The notes: generated from the letters alone by a model not told the origin. 64,000 nt of DNA from Parapontixanthobacter sp963736595 (GCA_963736595.1 CAVTPG010000002.1:62001-126000), one strand, 5' to 3'; numbered from the stretch's first letter, positions 26,224 to 36,026 are shown. Made by a program: numbers and translations.

Positions 26224-27024
26224 ATGGTTGATAAATCCGAAAAGTTTAACTGGTTCGTTCGGGTCGGCTATTTCAGTCGGGCAATCCTGTATTCGGTGCT
26301 GGGTCTTATTGCGCTGACCAGTGCCAGCAAGATTGCCGAGGGAACCAATGGCGTTTTTCAAGCGATCGAGGACTTTCCCGGCGGCAACGTGATTTTGTGG
26401 ATTTTGGTCGTAGGCCTCATCGCCTATGCGCTGTTCCGCTTGGCCTCACCCTTGTTCGATATTGAGAACAATGGCTCCGACGCCACTGGCTGGGGCCACC
26501 GCATCGGACATTTGGGAAGCGCGATCGGACACCTTGCGCTGGCCTATTCCGCCTATAAGTTTGCCGGTAGCGGTAGTGGCGGCTCGGGTGGTGGTGCTCA
26601 GCAAGCAGCTTCGGGCGTCTTATCGATCGATTTTGGCGGCATAGTGCTTGGCTTACTTGGCATCGCATTTTTCCTTGCTGCGATATCGCAAGCCAAGAAG
26701 GGTTTTACTGGCTCGTTTATGAACAGGATCAGTGCACAGGCACCCGACTTTACGCGCATTCTTGGCGGCATCGGATTTGCTGCGCGGGCTGTGGTCTATG
26801 CAGTCATTGGCTGGTCGCTTGTGAAGGTCGGATTTCTTTCCAGCGGCTCGGAAGAAGTGAAAACATTGGGCAGCGCAGTTGCTTCATTGGCGGGCGAAGG
26901 CATCATCTTCAAGCTGGTCGCTGTTGGATTGTTGATCTTCGGCCTCTTCAGCCTGATCCTGGCGCGTTACCGGATCATTCCGGATCTGGACGAAGACGGC
27001 AATGTGCCATCGTTCCGCGCCTGA
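26224..27024 (+). CDS. DUF1206 domain membrane protein
   Basis: A 266-residue integral membrane protein with six hydrophobic segments in three repeated two-helix units, the layout of DUF1206. Each unit starts with a similar FxxRxGYxxRAxxY-type motif (FVRVGYFSRAILYSVLG; GHRIGHLGSAIGHLALA; FTRILGGIGFAARAVVYAVIG). A glycine/serine linker (GSGSGGSGGGAQQ) lies before the fourth helix. Function not established for the family. The MaoC gene follows after 22 bases and may share the transcript. Confidence 0.85.
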   Translation: MVDKSEKFNWFVRVGYFSRAILYSVLGLIALTSASKIAEGTNGVFQAIEDFPGGNVILWILVVGLIAYALFRLASPLFDIENNGSDATGWGHRIGHLGSAIGHLALAYSAYKFAGSGSGGSGGGAQQAASGVLSIDFGGIVLGLLGIAFFLAAISQAKKGFTGSFMNRISAQAPDFTRILGGIGFAARAVVYAVIGWSLVKVGFLSSGSEEVKTLGSAVASLAGEGIIFKLVAVGLLIFGLFSLILARYRIIPDLDEDGNVPSFRA

Positions 27025-27046
27025 TCGCGCATAGGGCAACACGCTG

Positions 27047-27493
27047 ATGCGGTATTTCGAAGACGTCGAAGTGGGCGAAACCAGCGCCTACGGTTCGTAT
27101 GAGGTGACGCGTGAAGAGGTCATGCAGTTTGCCTCTCAGTACGACCCGCAGCCGTTCCATCTCGACGACGAAGCGGCGGCAGCGACGCATTTCGGCCGGC
27201 TGTCCGCAAGCGGCTGGCACACCTGCGCGATGACCATGCGGATGATGGTCGATCACATGGCAGAGCATAAACAGGCCAGCCTTGGCTCGCCCGGAATTGA
27301 TCAATTGCGCTGGAAAAAGCCCGTCTATCCCGGGGATACGCTACGCGTCGAAGCGGAATTGCTGGAAAAACGCCGCAGTGCAACGCGCCCTGAAATGGGC
27401 TTTGTTAAATCGCGGCAAAAAATCTTCAATCAGGATGACGAGCTGGTCTTGGAAATGTTCTCGAACGGCATTCTGCAAGTACGCGACGTTTAA
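27047..27493 (+). CDS. MaoC-like (R)-specific enoyl-CoA hydratase/dehydratase
   Basis: A 148-residue single hot-dog domain. The hydratase-2 signature is partly visible: YDPQPFHLDDEAAAATHFGRLSASGWHT carries the Asp/His catalytic pair (D in YDPQPFH, H in the following positions) typical of MaoC (R)-hydratases. KPVYPGDTLRVEAELLEKR is the conserved central region. Acts on CoA thioesters; the exact substrate is unknown. Convergent with the lipoprotein gene at 27516. Confidence 0.85.
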   Translation: MRYFEDVEVGETSAYGSYEVTREEVMQFASQYDPQPFHLDDEAAAATHFGRLSASGWHTCAMTMRMMVDHMAEHKQASLGSPGIDQLRWKKPVYPGDTLRVEAELLEKRRSATRPEMGFVKSRQKIFNQDDELVLEMFSNGILQVRDV

Positions 27494-27515
27494 GCAGTTT
27501 CACTTTGAGCGCGCG

Positions 27516-28010
27516 TTAAGCGCCGCACTGGGCCACACCGTCTCGCTCGAACACCACGCGGTCTTGCGCATCGCTGATCGTGAGGGTGGCTGGAAAGTCC
27601 ATTGTTTCGCTGACACTTTGTATCGCTTCCGCCTGTTTCGTTTCTAACCGAAAACTATATTCCAGACCGTCATATTTTACGCGTGAGCCAAGCGGATTCT
27701 CCGAGCTTCCCGCATCGGGTGAGAGTCGGACAACCTCATTATCCAGCTTTAAATAACCAGCGTCGGACATTGCCATTGCAATCGCTTCGTTCTTCTTAGC
27801 CTCGCTTTTAAATGAGCAGCCTGCACCGAAAATCTCGTTCTGCTGGAAATCGGAGGAAGTCATGATTTGCGGGGTGATTTTGACAGGCGGTGGCGCTTCC
27901 GATGCTTCAATGGCTTCGGCAGTCTCTGCGGCATCCGAGATAGGATCGTCACTGCCCTGCCCGCATCCTGCGAGCGCGGCTGCCAATCCAATTATCCATA
28001 CGCTGCGCAT
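27516..28010 (-). CDS. Hypothetical lipoprotein
   Basis: A 164-residue protein starting MRSVWIIGLAAALAGCGQG, a short signal with a lipobox (LAGC), so it is probably anchored to a membrane through Cys16. The mature part has a low-complexity Ala/Glu linker and then a globular region with two cysteines (GAGCSF and the C-terminal VAQCGA) that could form a disulfide in the periplasm. I do not recognise the family. The ATG overlaps the mutL stop as TAATG, so it is translated downstream of mutL. Confidence 0.75.
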   Translation of the reverse strand: MRSVWIIGLAAALAGCGQGSDDPISDAAETAEAIEASEAPPPVKITPQIMTSSDFQQNEIFGAGCSFKSEAKKNEAIAMAMSDAGYLKLDNEVVRLSPDAGSSENPLGSRVKYDGLEYSFRLETKQAEAIQSVSETMDFPATLTISDAQDRVVFERDGVAQCGA

Positions 28011-29863
28011 TAATGCCTCCCGAACAGTTTTTCGACGTCATCCATTGACAGCTTCACCCAGGTTGGTCGCCCATGATTGCACTGGCCCGATCGCGGCGTG
28101 CGCTCCATTTCTCGCAGCAACGCATTCATTTCTGCGACATTCAAATTGCGTCCTGCCCTGACCGACGCATGGCAAGCCATTGTGCCGAGCACCAGATCGA
28201 GTTTCTCGCCAAGCAATAGCGCCGTGCCGTGTTTGGCCAGATCGTCGTCGATGTCCTGCAGCAATTTGTGCGAATTACCCGCGCCCAGCGCGTGCGGCAT
28301 TGCGCGGACCAGCATCGCTGCCGGTCCGAACCGCTCGATCACGAGGCCGTGTTCGGCCAGCGCCAAGGCCGCGTCTTCCAAGCGGTCACACGCTGGCTCA
28401 TCCAGCTCGACCACTTCGGGAATTAGCAACGCCTGACTGCGCTTGATCGCCTGCTCCGCTCCGGCTGCTTTCAAGCGTTCCAGCACAAGACGTTCATGGG
28501 CGGCGTGCTGATCGACCAGCACCAGACCATCGGCAGCTTCCGCCACAATATAGGTTTGCGCCACTTGCCCGCGCGCGATCCCCAGCGGATAGTCCTGCGC
28601 GTCTATCGCAATGTCGTCGGCGACTTCCGCCCTGCCCTGCGGCAAATCCATCACGTCGCCGATGTCCAGGCCAGCGCCCGAGCGGACCAATTTGTCTGCG
28701 GCATGAGCGTGCGGAATGGAGGACGAAGGCCCGCTCCAATCGCGCCCGGCAAAAATCGAGCGCAAAGCGGGTGACACTTCGGCGACAGGTTCGCTCTGCC
28801 AGCGATCCATCGCCTTGCGATCCGGCCCCTGCGCACTGCGCTTGTCACCGCTGGCCAAGGCTTGTCGCAAGCCCGACACGATGAAACCGCGCACCGCCGC
28901 CGCATCGCGGAACCGCACTTCGGTCTTCGCCGGATGCACGTTCACATCGACGTCCTGCGCCGGCAAATCGAGGAACAGCGCCAGCACGGCATGACGATCG
29001 CGCGCCAACATATCGGAATAGGCACCGCGCACGGCTCCGATCAGCAAACGGTCCTTAACCGGGCGATTGTTGACGAACAAATATTGGTGATCGGCAACGC
29101 CGCGATTGTAAGTCGGCAGGCCTGCGATCCCGGACAGGCGAATGATTTCACCATCGGCAGTCACCCGCTCGAAATCGATCAGCACACCATTATCTTTCAA
29201 CTCGCGCGTTACGACTTGTGCGACGCGCCCGGCCAGATCGTCGCCTGCCTGCACCGACAGCGAGCGGCGCTCTCCATGATCCAGCGTGATGGCGATGTCG
29301 GTGCGGGTCATGGCAAGGCGGCGGACCACGTCAAGGCAGGCAGCATATTCGCTGCGCGGTGTGCGCAGAAACTTTTGCCGCGCTGGCAATTTGGCAAATA
29401 ATTGCTCCACTCGAATGCGCGTCCCGGGCGGCAGCGAATGCGGAGCGTCGGCTATGATCTCGCCATGATCGATGATTTTGCGCCAGCCTTCACTCGCATC
29501 ATGCAAGCGGCTTTCCAAAGTAAAGCGCGATACGCTGGCGATGGAGGGCAGTGCCTCTCCGCGAAACCCCAGCGTACGTACGCGCTCGATCGCCCCATCG
29601 CTACCGATCAGGCTTTCGGGCAATTTTGACGTTGCATGGCGTTCGAGCGCCATCGCCATGTCATCTGGGCTCATTCCGCAGCCATTATCGATCACTTCCA
29701 GCGCGCCGATCCCGCCTTCGCTCAATTTGATCGCGATCCGGGTCGCACCCGCATCAATGGCGTTCTCGACCAGTTCTTTAAGCGCCGACGCGGGCCGTTC
29801 CACCACTTCGCCTGCCGCGATACGGTTGATCAGATTTTCAGGAAGGCGGCGAATTTGCGGCAT
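28010..29863 (-). CDS. mutL: DNA mismatch repair protein MutL
   Basis: Couples mismatch recognition by MutS to strand removal. The N-terminal GHKL ATPase has NRIAAGEVVERPASALKELV, ENAIDAGA (motif I), DNGCGM (motif II) and GFRGEALPSIASV (motif III). The C-terminal dimerisation domain shows DQHAAHERL and ACHASVRAG. There is no obvious endonuclease DQHA-xxE-xxxxE metal site beyond DQHAAHERL, so activity of that kind is uncertain. Start is at 29863 (MPQIRRLPENL) or the adjacent ATG at 29866; the frame is open to 30079. About 617 residues. Divergent from mreB. Confidence 0.94.
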   Translation of the reverse strand: MPQIRRLPENLINRIAAGEVVERPASALKELVENAIDAGATRIAIKLSEGGIGALEVIDNGCGMSPDDMAMALERHATSKLPESLIGSDGAIERVRTLGFRGEALPSIASVSRFTLESRLHDASEGWRKIIDHGEIIADAPHSLPPGTRIRVEQLFAKLPARQKFLRTPRSEYAACLDVVRRLAMTRTDIAITLDHGERRSLSVQAGDDLAGRVAQVVTRELKDNGVLIDFERVTADGEIIRLSGIAGLPTYNRGVADHQYLFVNNRPVKDRLLIGAVRGAYSDMLARDRHAVLALFLDLPAQDVDVNVHPAKTEVRFRDAAAVRGFIVSGLRQALASGDKRSAQGPDRKAMDRWQSEPVAEVSPALRSIFAGRDWSGPSSSIPHAHAADKLVRSGAGLDIGDVMDLPQGRAEVADDIAIDAQDYPLGIARGQVAQTYIVAEAADGLVLVDQHAAHERLVLERLKAAGAEQAIKRSQALLIPEVVELDEPACDRLEDAALALAEHGLVIERFGPAAMLVRAMPHALGAGNSHKLLQDIDDDLAKHGTALLLGEKLDLVLGTMACHASVRAGRNLNVAEMNALLREMERTPRSGQCNHGRPTWVKLSMDDVEKLFGRH

Positions 29864-30063
29864 CATTTGAACCTGTAAAGGTGCAACGGGTGATTTTCGA
29901 GGCCGGTAGTGGAAAAAACTAGGGTCTATCGACATAATTTTTTGGCGTTTTGTCAGGCCTGCCGCTAAGGCAGCGGGGCAAACAGACATTCTCTCGATTA
30001 CTTGCAAGACGTTATCGGCTTTTGCCCATACGTCGCAGCATTGCCGCACGGGTCTTGGAGAAT

Positions 30064-30095
30064 TGTTCGAAACGAACATTTAAACGACGGATAAT
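30064..30095 (+). promoter_or_regulatory. Candidate mreB promoter with palindrome
   Basis: A perfect palindrome TGTTCG-AAA-CGAACA (30064-30078) is followed by GATAAT (30090-30095), a good -10 hexamer. The mreB ATG is only eight bases after it (30104), and no Shine-Dalgarno sequence is visible. A start from this -10 would give a nearly leaderless mRNA. Confidence 0.35.
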
Positions 30096-30103
30096 GTATT
30101 CCT

Positions 30104-31147
30104 ATGGGCTTTTTCTCCAACCTCATGAAGTTCGGTACGCAGAATATCGCGATCGATCTCGGCACGGCGAACACGCTGGTCTATGTTCAGGATCAGGGAA
30201 TTGTGCTGAACGAACCTTCGGTGGTGGCCATCGAAACCAAGGACGGGTTTAAGCGCGTCAAGGCCGTTGGCGACGATGCGAAAATGATGATGGGCAAGAC
30301 GCCTGACAGCATCGAAGCGATCCGACCGCTGCGCGACGGCGTCATTGCTGACATCGAAATCGCCGAGGCGATGATCAAGCACTTCATTCAAAAGGTTCAC
30401 GGCAAGAAAAGCCTGTTGCGCTATCCCGAAATCGTGATTTGCGTTCCCTCAGGCTCGACTTCGGTAGAGCGCCGCGCGATCCGGGATGCTGCATCCAATG
30501 CGGGCGCAAGTCAGGTGTTTCTAATTCTGGAGCCGATGGCAGCAGCGATTGGCGCGGATATGCCGGTGACCGAACCGGTCGGCTCGATGGTTGTCGATAT
30601 TGGCGGCGGGACCACCGAAGTTGCGGTGCTGTCCCTGCGCGGATTGGCTTATACGACGTCTGTTCGCACTGGCGGTGACAAGATGGACGAAGCCATTGTT
30701 TCCTATGTGCGGCGTCATCACAATCTGCTGATCGGTGAAGCCACGGCGGAGCGGATCAAGAAAGATTACGGTGTTGCCATGCCACCCGAAGACGGCATCG
30801 GCGAATCGATCAACATCAAGGGCCGCGATTTGGTCAACGGTGTGCCCAAAGAAATTACCATCAATCAGGGTCATATTGCCGAAGCACTGGCTGAGCCGAT
30901 CGGTGCGATCGTCGAAGGTGTGCGTATTGCGCTGGAAAACACGGCGCCCGAATTGGCGGCGGACATTGTCGATCAGGGCATTGTGCTGACCGGCGGCGGT
31001 GCGCTGATCAAAGGCCTCGATGATTACCTGCGCGAAGAAACCGGTTTGCCGGTCAGCGTCGCCGAAGATCCGCTTTCCTGTGTTGCTTTGGGCACGGGCC
31101 GCGCCATGGAAGACCCGATTTATCGCGGCGTCTTGATGACGGCGTAA
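30104..31147 (+). CDS. mreB: Rod shape-determining protein MreB
   Basis: Actin-like ATPase that forms filaments under the inner membrane and steers the elongasome. Complete at 347 residues. Motifs: IAIDLGTANTLVYV (phosphate 1), PSVVAIE, VDIGGGTTEVAVLSL (phosphate 2), and IVLTGGGALIKGLDDYL (adenosine motif). The amphipathic N-terminus MGFFSNLMKF would bind membrane. First gene of mreB-mreC-mreD-mrdA-rodA, all on the same strand with overlaps or short gaps. Confidence 0.97.
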   Translation: MGFFSNLMKFGTQNIAIDLGTANTLVYVQDQGIVLNEPSVVAIETKDGFKRVKAVGDDAKMMMGKTPDSIEAIRPLRDGVIADIEIAEAMIKHFIQKVHGKKSLLRYPEIVICVPSGSTSVERRAIRDAASNAGASQVFLILEPMAAAIGADMPVTEPVGSMVVDIGGGTTEVAVLSLRGLAYTTSVRTGGDKMDEAIVSYVRRHHNLLIGEATAERIKKDYGVAMPPEDGIGESINIKGRDLVNGVPKEITINQGHIAEALAEPIGAIVEGVRIALENTAPELAADIVDQGIVLTGGGALIKGLDDYLREETGLPVSVAEDPLSCVALGTGRAMEDPIYRGVLMTA

Positions 31148-31157
31148 GGGGGCAGCG

Positions 31158-32111
31158 GTGGCGTCGCCAGATTCCCGGCGCTCCAGCTATTCCAAGCGAG
31201 CGCAATTCAGCGTTTTTACCGGCTATATCGCTGCCACTATCGGCGCGCTGCTAGGCGCAATTCTGCTCGGTCTCTCGATCTGGCGGCCCGATTTGCCCGG
31301 CAACATTCGTGCTGGAGCTAACGATGTTACCGCGCCTGCCACCAATGCTGCGGCTGAAGTTCGCACTGGCAGCAAAGGCTTTTTCCAAAGCGTGCAGGGA
31401 TATTTGAGAGCTGGCGCGCAGAATGCCGAATTGAAGCGCGAGATGGAACTGGCACGCATTCGTTTGGCGGAGAGCGATGCCGTAAGCCAAGAAAATGCGC
31501 GGTTGCGCGCGCTGATGGGCTTGCAGCAAACCAATGCTGAACCAGTGGCCGTCACGCGGCTGGTCGGGTCGACATCGTCGAGCGCGCGGCGGTTCGGATA
31601 TATCGGTGCTGGCAGACGCGAAGGCGTTACAATCGGAATGCCGGTGCGAACGGCGCGCGGCGTCGTCGGACGAGTCTTAGAAGTCGGGCGCAGCAATTCG
31701 CGCATTCTGTTGCTAACCGACAGCCAAAGCGTGCTGCCGGTCCGGCTTGCCGACGAAACGCGGAACGTGGTCGCTTTTGCAAGCGGTAATGGCGATGGGC
31801 GGCTGCGAATAAGGCTCATCAATCTTGGTATTAATCCGCTGGAGCCAGGTGATGTATTAGTGACCAGCGGAGCCGGCGGCTATTACCAACCCGGCGTCGC
31901 CGTCGCTCTAGTCGAAGAGATCATCGATGACGGCGCGATTGCCCGGATCATCGCCGACCCTGCAGCGGCGGACTTCGTGGCGGTGTCGCCAATTTTCCAA
32001 CCCGAAGCGGTCGTCGCAGCGCAAACGTCTGACGAAAACGTTTTAGGTGAAGGCGAACTTGATAATCGCGGCGGTGCGGGTGATGCGCCAATCGATAGCG
32101 ACGCAGAGTAA
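31158..32111 (+). CDS. mreC: Rod shape-determining protein MreC
   Basis: Periplasmic scaffold of the elongasome. GTG start at 31158, ten bases after the mreB stop. One N-terminal transmembrane segment (residues ~16-38), a coiled coil (~75-115, ending LMGLQQ), then two beta-barrel domains with VTIGMPVRTARGVVGRVLEVG and DVLVTSGAGGYYQPGVAVALV, the MreC signature. The C-terminal 30 residues are an acidic tail. The TAA overlaps the mreD ATG by one base (TAATG). Confidence 0.95.
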   Translation: MASPDSRRSSYSKRAQFSVFTGYIAATIGALLGAILLGLSIWRPDLPGNIRAGANDVTAPATNAAAEVRTGSKGFFQSVQGYLRAGAQNAELKREMELARIRLAESDAVSQENARLRALMGLQQTNAEPVAVTRLVGSTSSSARRFGYIGAGRREGVTIGMPVRTARGVVGRVLEVGRSNSRILLLTDSQSVLPVRLADETRNVVAFASGNGDGRLRIRLINLGINPLEPGDVLVTSGAGGYYQPGVAVALVEEIIDDGAIARIIADPAAADFVAVSPIFQPEAVVAAQTSDENVLGEGELDNRGGAGDAPIDSDAE

Positions 32112-32665
32112 TGGAGCGCTACAATCCCCGCGCCCGTGCCGACCGTTATGGCAGTCGTTTGCATCGCGAGCATTCCGAAGTCGTGGCCAACCTAGTACCT
32201 TGGCTCAGCATTCTGGCAGCATCGATCCTGCCCATCTTTTTCGTGACCACGGCCATCGCTTGGGTTCCGCCGCTTGGCTTTCTTGCGATGATGGCATGGC
32301 GCATTATTCGGCCCGGACTTTTGCCGCTATGGGCTGGTTTGCCATTGGGTGCGTTTGACGATGTATTCAGCGGACAGCCACTTGGCAGCGGCATTCTGCT
32401 GTTTTCGCTTACCATGATCGCATTCGAGTTACTGGAAGCGCGCTTCCCGTGGCGCAGCTTTGCGCAGGACTGGTTCACGGCAGGCTTATGTGCAATCGTC
32501 TATGTGCTGGCGTCTATGCTTGTTTCCGGCGCCGTACTGTCCTTTGATTTGCTGATGTCCATGCTCCCGCAAATTGCTTTGTCGATCTTGATCTTTCCGG
32601 TGGTCGCGCGCGTCGTGGCACGGCTCGACCGGTTTCGCCTGTTGCGCTGGGTCGCGGTCAAGTAA
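32111..32665 (+). CDS. mreD: Rod shape-determining protein MreD
   Basis: Integral membrane elongasome component, 184 residues with about five hydrophobic segments. The N-terminal charged stretch (NPRARADRYGSRLHREHSE) precedes the first helix. The family region PLGAFDDVFSGQPLGSGILL is visible. Its TAA overlaps the mrdA ATG (TAATG), so the proteins are translationally coupled. MreD is poorly conserved overall; position in the operon strengthens the call. Confidence 0.9.
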   Translation: MERYNPRARADRYGSRLHREHSEVVANLVPWLSILAASILPIFFVTTAIAWVPPLGFLAMMAWRIIRPGLLPLWAGLPLGAFDDVFSGQPLGSGILLFSLTMIAFELLEARFPWRSFAQDWFTAGLCAIVYVLASMLVSGAVLSFDLLMSMLPQIALSILIFPVVARVVARLDRFRLLRWVAVK

Positions 32666-34722
32666 TGTTTGGCACGCGCCCCCGTCAGCCGGTTTCGGCG
32701 ACTATGCTGAAAAACCGCTTTGACCGCCGCAGCGTTGTTATTGGCACATTCCAAGGCGGCATAGGTGTTTTGCTGGCATCGCGCATGGCCTATATCGCCA
32801 TCGCCGAGAACGAGAAATACAAGCTGGAGAGCGAAAGCAATCGCGTTAATCTTAGCCTGATCCCGCCACGTCGCGGCTGGCTGCTCGATCGTAACGGCGC
32901 GCCGCTTGCATCCAACAGAGCCGATTTTCGCGTCGATGTGATCCCTGAGCGGATGCCCGATGCTGACAAAACCGTGGCAGTCTTGAGCGAAATTCTCGAC
33001 CTGGAACCCGACAAGATCGCCGATCTGAACACGCGCATTGCCGAAGCACGCGGGTTTCAACCGGTCGAAGTTTCCACCGGATTGAATTACGAACAATTTG
33101 CCGCCATCAGCGTGCGCCTGCCCGACTTGCCCGGAGTCATCCCGCAGCGCGGATTTTCCCGATATTATCCGACCGGAGCATCAGTTGGGCATCTGATTGG
33201 CTATGTCGGTCCCGCTTCTGCAGAAGAATTCGAAGAAGATCGCAATCCTTTGCTCATCACGCCGGGTTATAAAATCGGCAAAGACGGGTTGGAAAAACAA
33301 TTTGAGCAGAAATTGCGCGGGAAACCGGGTGCGCGCCGGGTCGAAGTGACAGCGTCTGGCCGCATCGTGCGCGACTTGGATACCCGCGATGATATTCAGG
33401 GCAATCCGGTCAAGCTGACCATCGATGGCCCGCTGCAGGATTATGCCGCGCGGCGTCTTGGAAAGGAAAGCGGTTCGGTCGTCGTGATGGATTGCGATAC
33501 CGGCGATCTGCTGTGTATGTCATCAATGCCCAGTTTCGATCCGAACAGTTTTTCGGACGGAATTGGCAGCGTGGAATATGCCATGCTGCGCGAAAACGAA
33601 CGTGTGCCGCTGCGCAACAAGGTGCTGAAAGGCCTTTATCCTCCCGGTTCAACCGTCAAGCCCATGCATTGCATGGCGTTTTTGCAAGCCGGAATCGATC
33701 CCAACCGGACCATCTCCTGCAATGGCGGTCGGCGCATCGGCAATCGCTGGTTCAATTGCTGGTCCAATCACGGCACTGTCGATATGGGCAAGGCAATCTA
33801 TCAAAGCTGCGATAGTTATTTCTATGATTTCGCACAGGAAATCGGGTTCGATAAAGTTGCCGCATTAGCCCGGACATTGGGCATGGGGCAGGAATTTCCA
33901 TTGCCGGTTACCAGCCAGTTTTATGGAACAGTACCTAACCCGACCTGGAAAGAGGAAAAATACGGCGAACCCTGGCGCTCTTTCGATACGGTAAATGCCA
34001 GCATCGGTCAGGGTTATTATCTGGCAAGTCCGCTGCAACTGGCAGTCATGTCGGCCCGTCTGGCGACTGGCAAAAAGCTGATGCCCAATCTGTCATTCGA
34101 CAACAGCAATCCTTCACCGCCCAGCCTCGGCTTCGATCCTGAACATATCGCTTATGTGCGGCAAGCGATGAGCGATGTCGTAAATGGTCCGGGCACGGCG
34201 GGTCGCGCGCGATTGCCCATAGAGGGCGTTGAGATGGCTGGTAAAACGGGGACTGCGCAAGTTGTTTCGTTAAGCCGGACCGATGGCCGCACAGGTCCGT
34301 GGAAATTCCGTCATCACGGATTGTTCACGTTCTTTGCTCCACTTGATAAGCCGAAATATGCAGGCGCCGTCGTCGTGGAACATGGCGGCGGATCTGGCGC
34401 AGCCTACCCAATCGCGCGCGATGTCATGACCTTTATGTTCGATCCGGTAAAAGGCATGGAAATCCTGCGCGGGATGGAGAAGGAATGGGGCGGCACAGCG
34501 CAGCAGCGCATGGCCAAACAATATGCTGCCTACGCAGCCGCCGCCGGAACGGATGTCCCCACGCTCCCTGAACGCGATGAGGATATTTTCGACCGTGTCG
34601 ATGCCGAGGCGCGCGCTGCCGTGCAACAAGCAGAGCGCGTCGCCCAAACTACCGATACTGCATCGGAAGGATCGGTTGATCCCACCGCCGCGATCCCTGA
34701 CACCACATCTGGCGATACATGA
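32665..34722 (+). CDS. mrdA: Penicillin-binding protein 2 (elongation transpeptidase)
   Basis: Class B PBP that cross-links peptidoglycan during elongation. 685 residues: an N-terminal membrane anchor (~25-45), a pedestal with LIPPRRGWLLDRNGAPLASN and RYYPTGASVGHLIGYV, then the transpeptidase with the active Ser329 in PGSTVK, SCDSYFYD (SxN-like element) and KTG at ~527-529. The C-terminal ~70 residues after the enzyme domain are Ala/Glu-rich and variable. Its stop overlaps the rodA start (ATGATGA). Confidence 0.96.
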   Translation: MFGTRPRQPVSATMLKNRFDRRSVVIGTFQGGIGVLLASRMAYIAIAENEKYKLESESNRVNLSLIPPRRGWLLDRNGAPLASNRADFRVDVIPERMPDADKTVAVLSEILDLEPDKIADLNTRIAEARGFQPVEVSTGLNYEQFAAISVRLPDLPGVIPQRGFSRYYPTGASVGHLIGYVGPASAEEFEEDRNPLLITPGYKIGKDGLEKQFEQKLRGKPGARRVEVTASGRIVRDLDTRDDIQGNPVKLTIDGPLQDYAARRLGKESGSVVVMDCDTGDLLCMSSMPSFDPNSFSDGIGSVEYAMLRENERVPLRNKVLKGLYPPGSTVKPMHCMAFLQAGIDPNRTISCNGGRRIGNRWFNCWSNHGTVDMGKAIYQSCDSYFYDFAQEIGFDKVAALARTLGMGQEFPLPVTSQFYGTVPNPTWKEEKYGEPWRSFDTVNASIGQGYYLASPLQLAVMSARLATGKKLMPNLSFDNSNPSPPSLGFDPEHIAYVRQAMSDVVNGPGTAGRARLPIEGVEMAGKTGTAQVVSLSRTDGRTGPWKFRHHGLFTFFAPLDKPKYAGAVVVEHGGGSGAAYPIARDVMTFMFDPVKGMEILRGMEKEWGGTAQQRMAKQYAAYAAAAGTDVPTLPERDEDIFDRVDAEARAAVQQAERVAQTTDTASEGSVDPTAAIPDTTSGDT

Positions 34723-35837
34723 TGAGTTCGGTCATCCCTGCCCCGATCGCACGCCAGCCTTGGCAAATGTTGATCCCGCTTTTCGTGCTGATCGCATTCG
34801 GCGCAGCGGTTCTGTTTTCGGCAGCGGGCGGTAATATGCAGCCCTTTGCCGCCTCGCATTTAATCCGCTTCGGCGTATTTCTGGTGATGGCGATCGTCAT
34901 TACCTTGTTCAGCCGCGAAGCCATGAAGTTTCTCGCTTACCCGGTCTATGTCGTCGTTCTGTTGATGCTATTGGCGGTCGAAGCGATTGGCTTTGTCGGC
35001 GGCGGTAGCCAGCGCTGGCTCAATCTGGGCTTCATGAATTTGCAGCCTTCTGAGATCATGAAACCTGCCATCGTTTTGGCGCTGGCAAGGTTTTACGACA
35101 CGCTGCCAATCGGCATGATCGGGACGTGGCGCGCGCTAGTCCCTGCCGGAATGCTGATTGGATTGCCGATGGCGCTGGTATTGTTGCAGCCCGATCTGGG
35201 GACATCGCTTGCCCTCGTATTTAGCGGTGCAGTCGTGATGTTTCTCGCCGGATTGCCGATGCGGTGGTTTACTTATGCCGGGATAGCGGGCGCGATTGCT
35301 GTGCCGCTGGCATATATCTTCGCGCTACAACCCTATCAGCAGCGCCGCGTCACCACATTTCTCGATCCGGAAAGCGATCCCCTGGGATCCGGCTATCACA
35401 TTACCCAATCCAAGATAGCCATCGGTTCGGGCGGTGTGACGGGCAAAGGTTTTAATGAAGGCTCGCAAAGCCACCTTAATTATCTGCCCGAACCGCATAC
35501 CGATTTTGTGTTCGCCACGATGGCAGAAGAATGGGGCCTGATCGGCGGATTCGTCGTGATCGGCATTTTTGCGATCATTTTGCGCTGGGGCTGGAGCGTA
35601 GCGCTCAAGTCGAAAGATCGCTTCTCTCGCCTATTGGCGGCTGGGATGGTGGCAACGATATTTTTCTATGTAGCGATCAATTTGATGATGGTAATGGGGT
35701 TGGCACCAGTGGTCGGCATACCGTTGCCCTTTATGAGTCATGGTGGATCATCGATGCTGACGAACATGATCTGCGTCGGCGTAATGATGCAAGTTTACCG
35801 CTGGAACAGGCAAGCGCCAAGGAGCGGCTTAAGCTAG
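34719..35837 (+). CDS. rodA: RodA peptidoglycan glycosyltransferase (SEDS family)
   Basis: Polymerises glycan strands as the partner of PBP2. 372 residues with about ten hydrophobic segments. SEDS signatures: GSQRWLNLGFMNLQPSEIMKP, LVLLQPDLGTSLALVF, the loop TGKGFNEGSQSHLNYLPEPHTDFVF (with the catalytically important Asp in PHTDF), and VVGIPLPFMSHGGSSMLTNM. Last gene of the mre operon; a tRNA-Lys follows 113 bases later. Confidence 0.96.
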   Translation: MMSSVIPAPIARQPWQMLIPLFVLIAFGAAVLFSAAGGNMQPFAASHLIRFGVFLVMAIVITLFSREAMKFLAYPVYVVVLLMLLAVEAIGFVGGGSQRWLNLGFMNLQPSEIMKPAIVLALARFYDTLPIGMIGTWRALVPAGMLIGLPMALVLLQPDLGTSLALVFSGAVVMFLAGLPMRWFTYAGIAGAIAVPLAYIFALQPYQQRRVTTFLDPESDPLGSGYHITQSKIAIGSGGVTGKGFNEGSQSHLNYLPEPHTDFVFATMAEEWGLIGGFVVIGIFAIILRWGWSVALKSKDRFSRLLAAGMVATIFFYVAINLMMVMGLAPVVGIPLPFMSHGGSSMLTNMICVGVMMQVYRWNRQAPRSGLS

Positions 35838-35950
35838 AGCAAGACCGCTTTTTTGCGGCGCTGCAATCATTAAACCTTTTCAGGCAGGCATTCATCGCTA
35901 TATGCGGCGCTTCTGGTACGGGCCGTAAAACCTTGGTCATCCTGAATAAT

Positions 35951-36026
<76 letters not shown>

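Noticed and set aside
30064..30078. LexA/SOS box upstream of mreB
   Set aside because: Alphaproteobacterial LexA boxes are direct-repeat-like (GTTC-N7-GTTC); here the arms are inverted (GTTC and GAAC with only five bases between), so the match fails.
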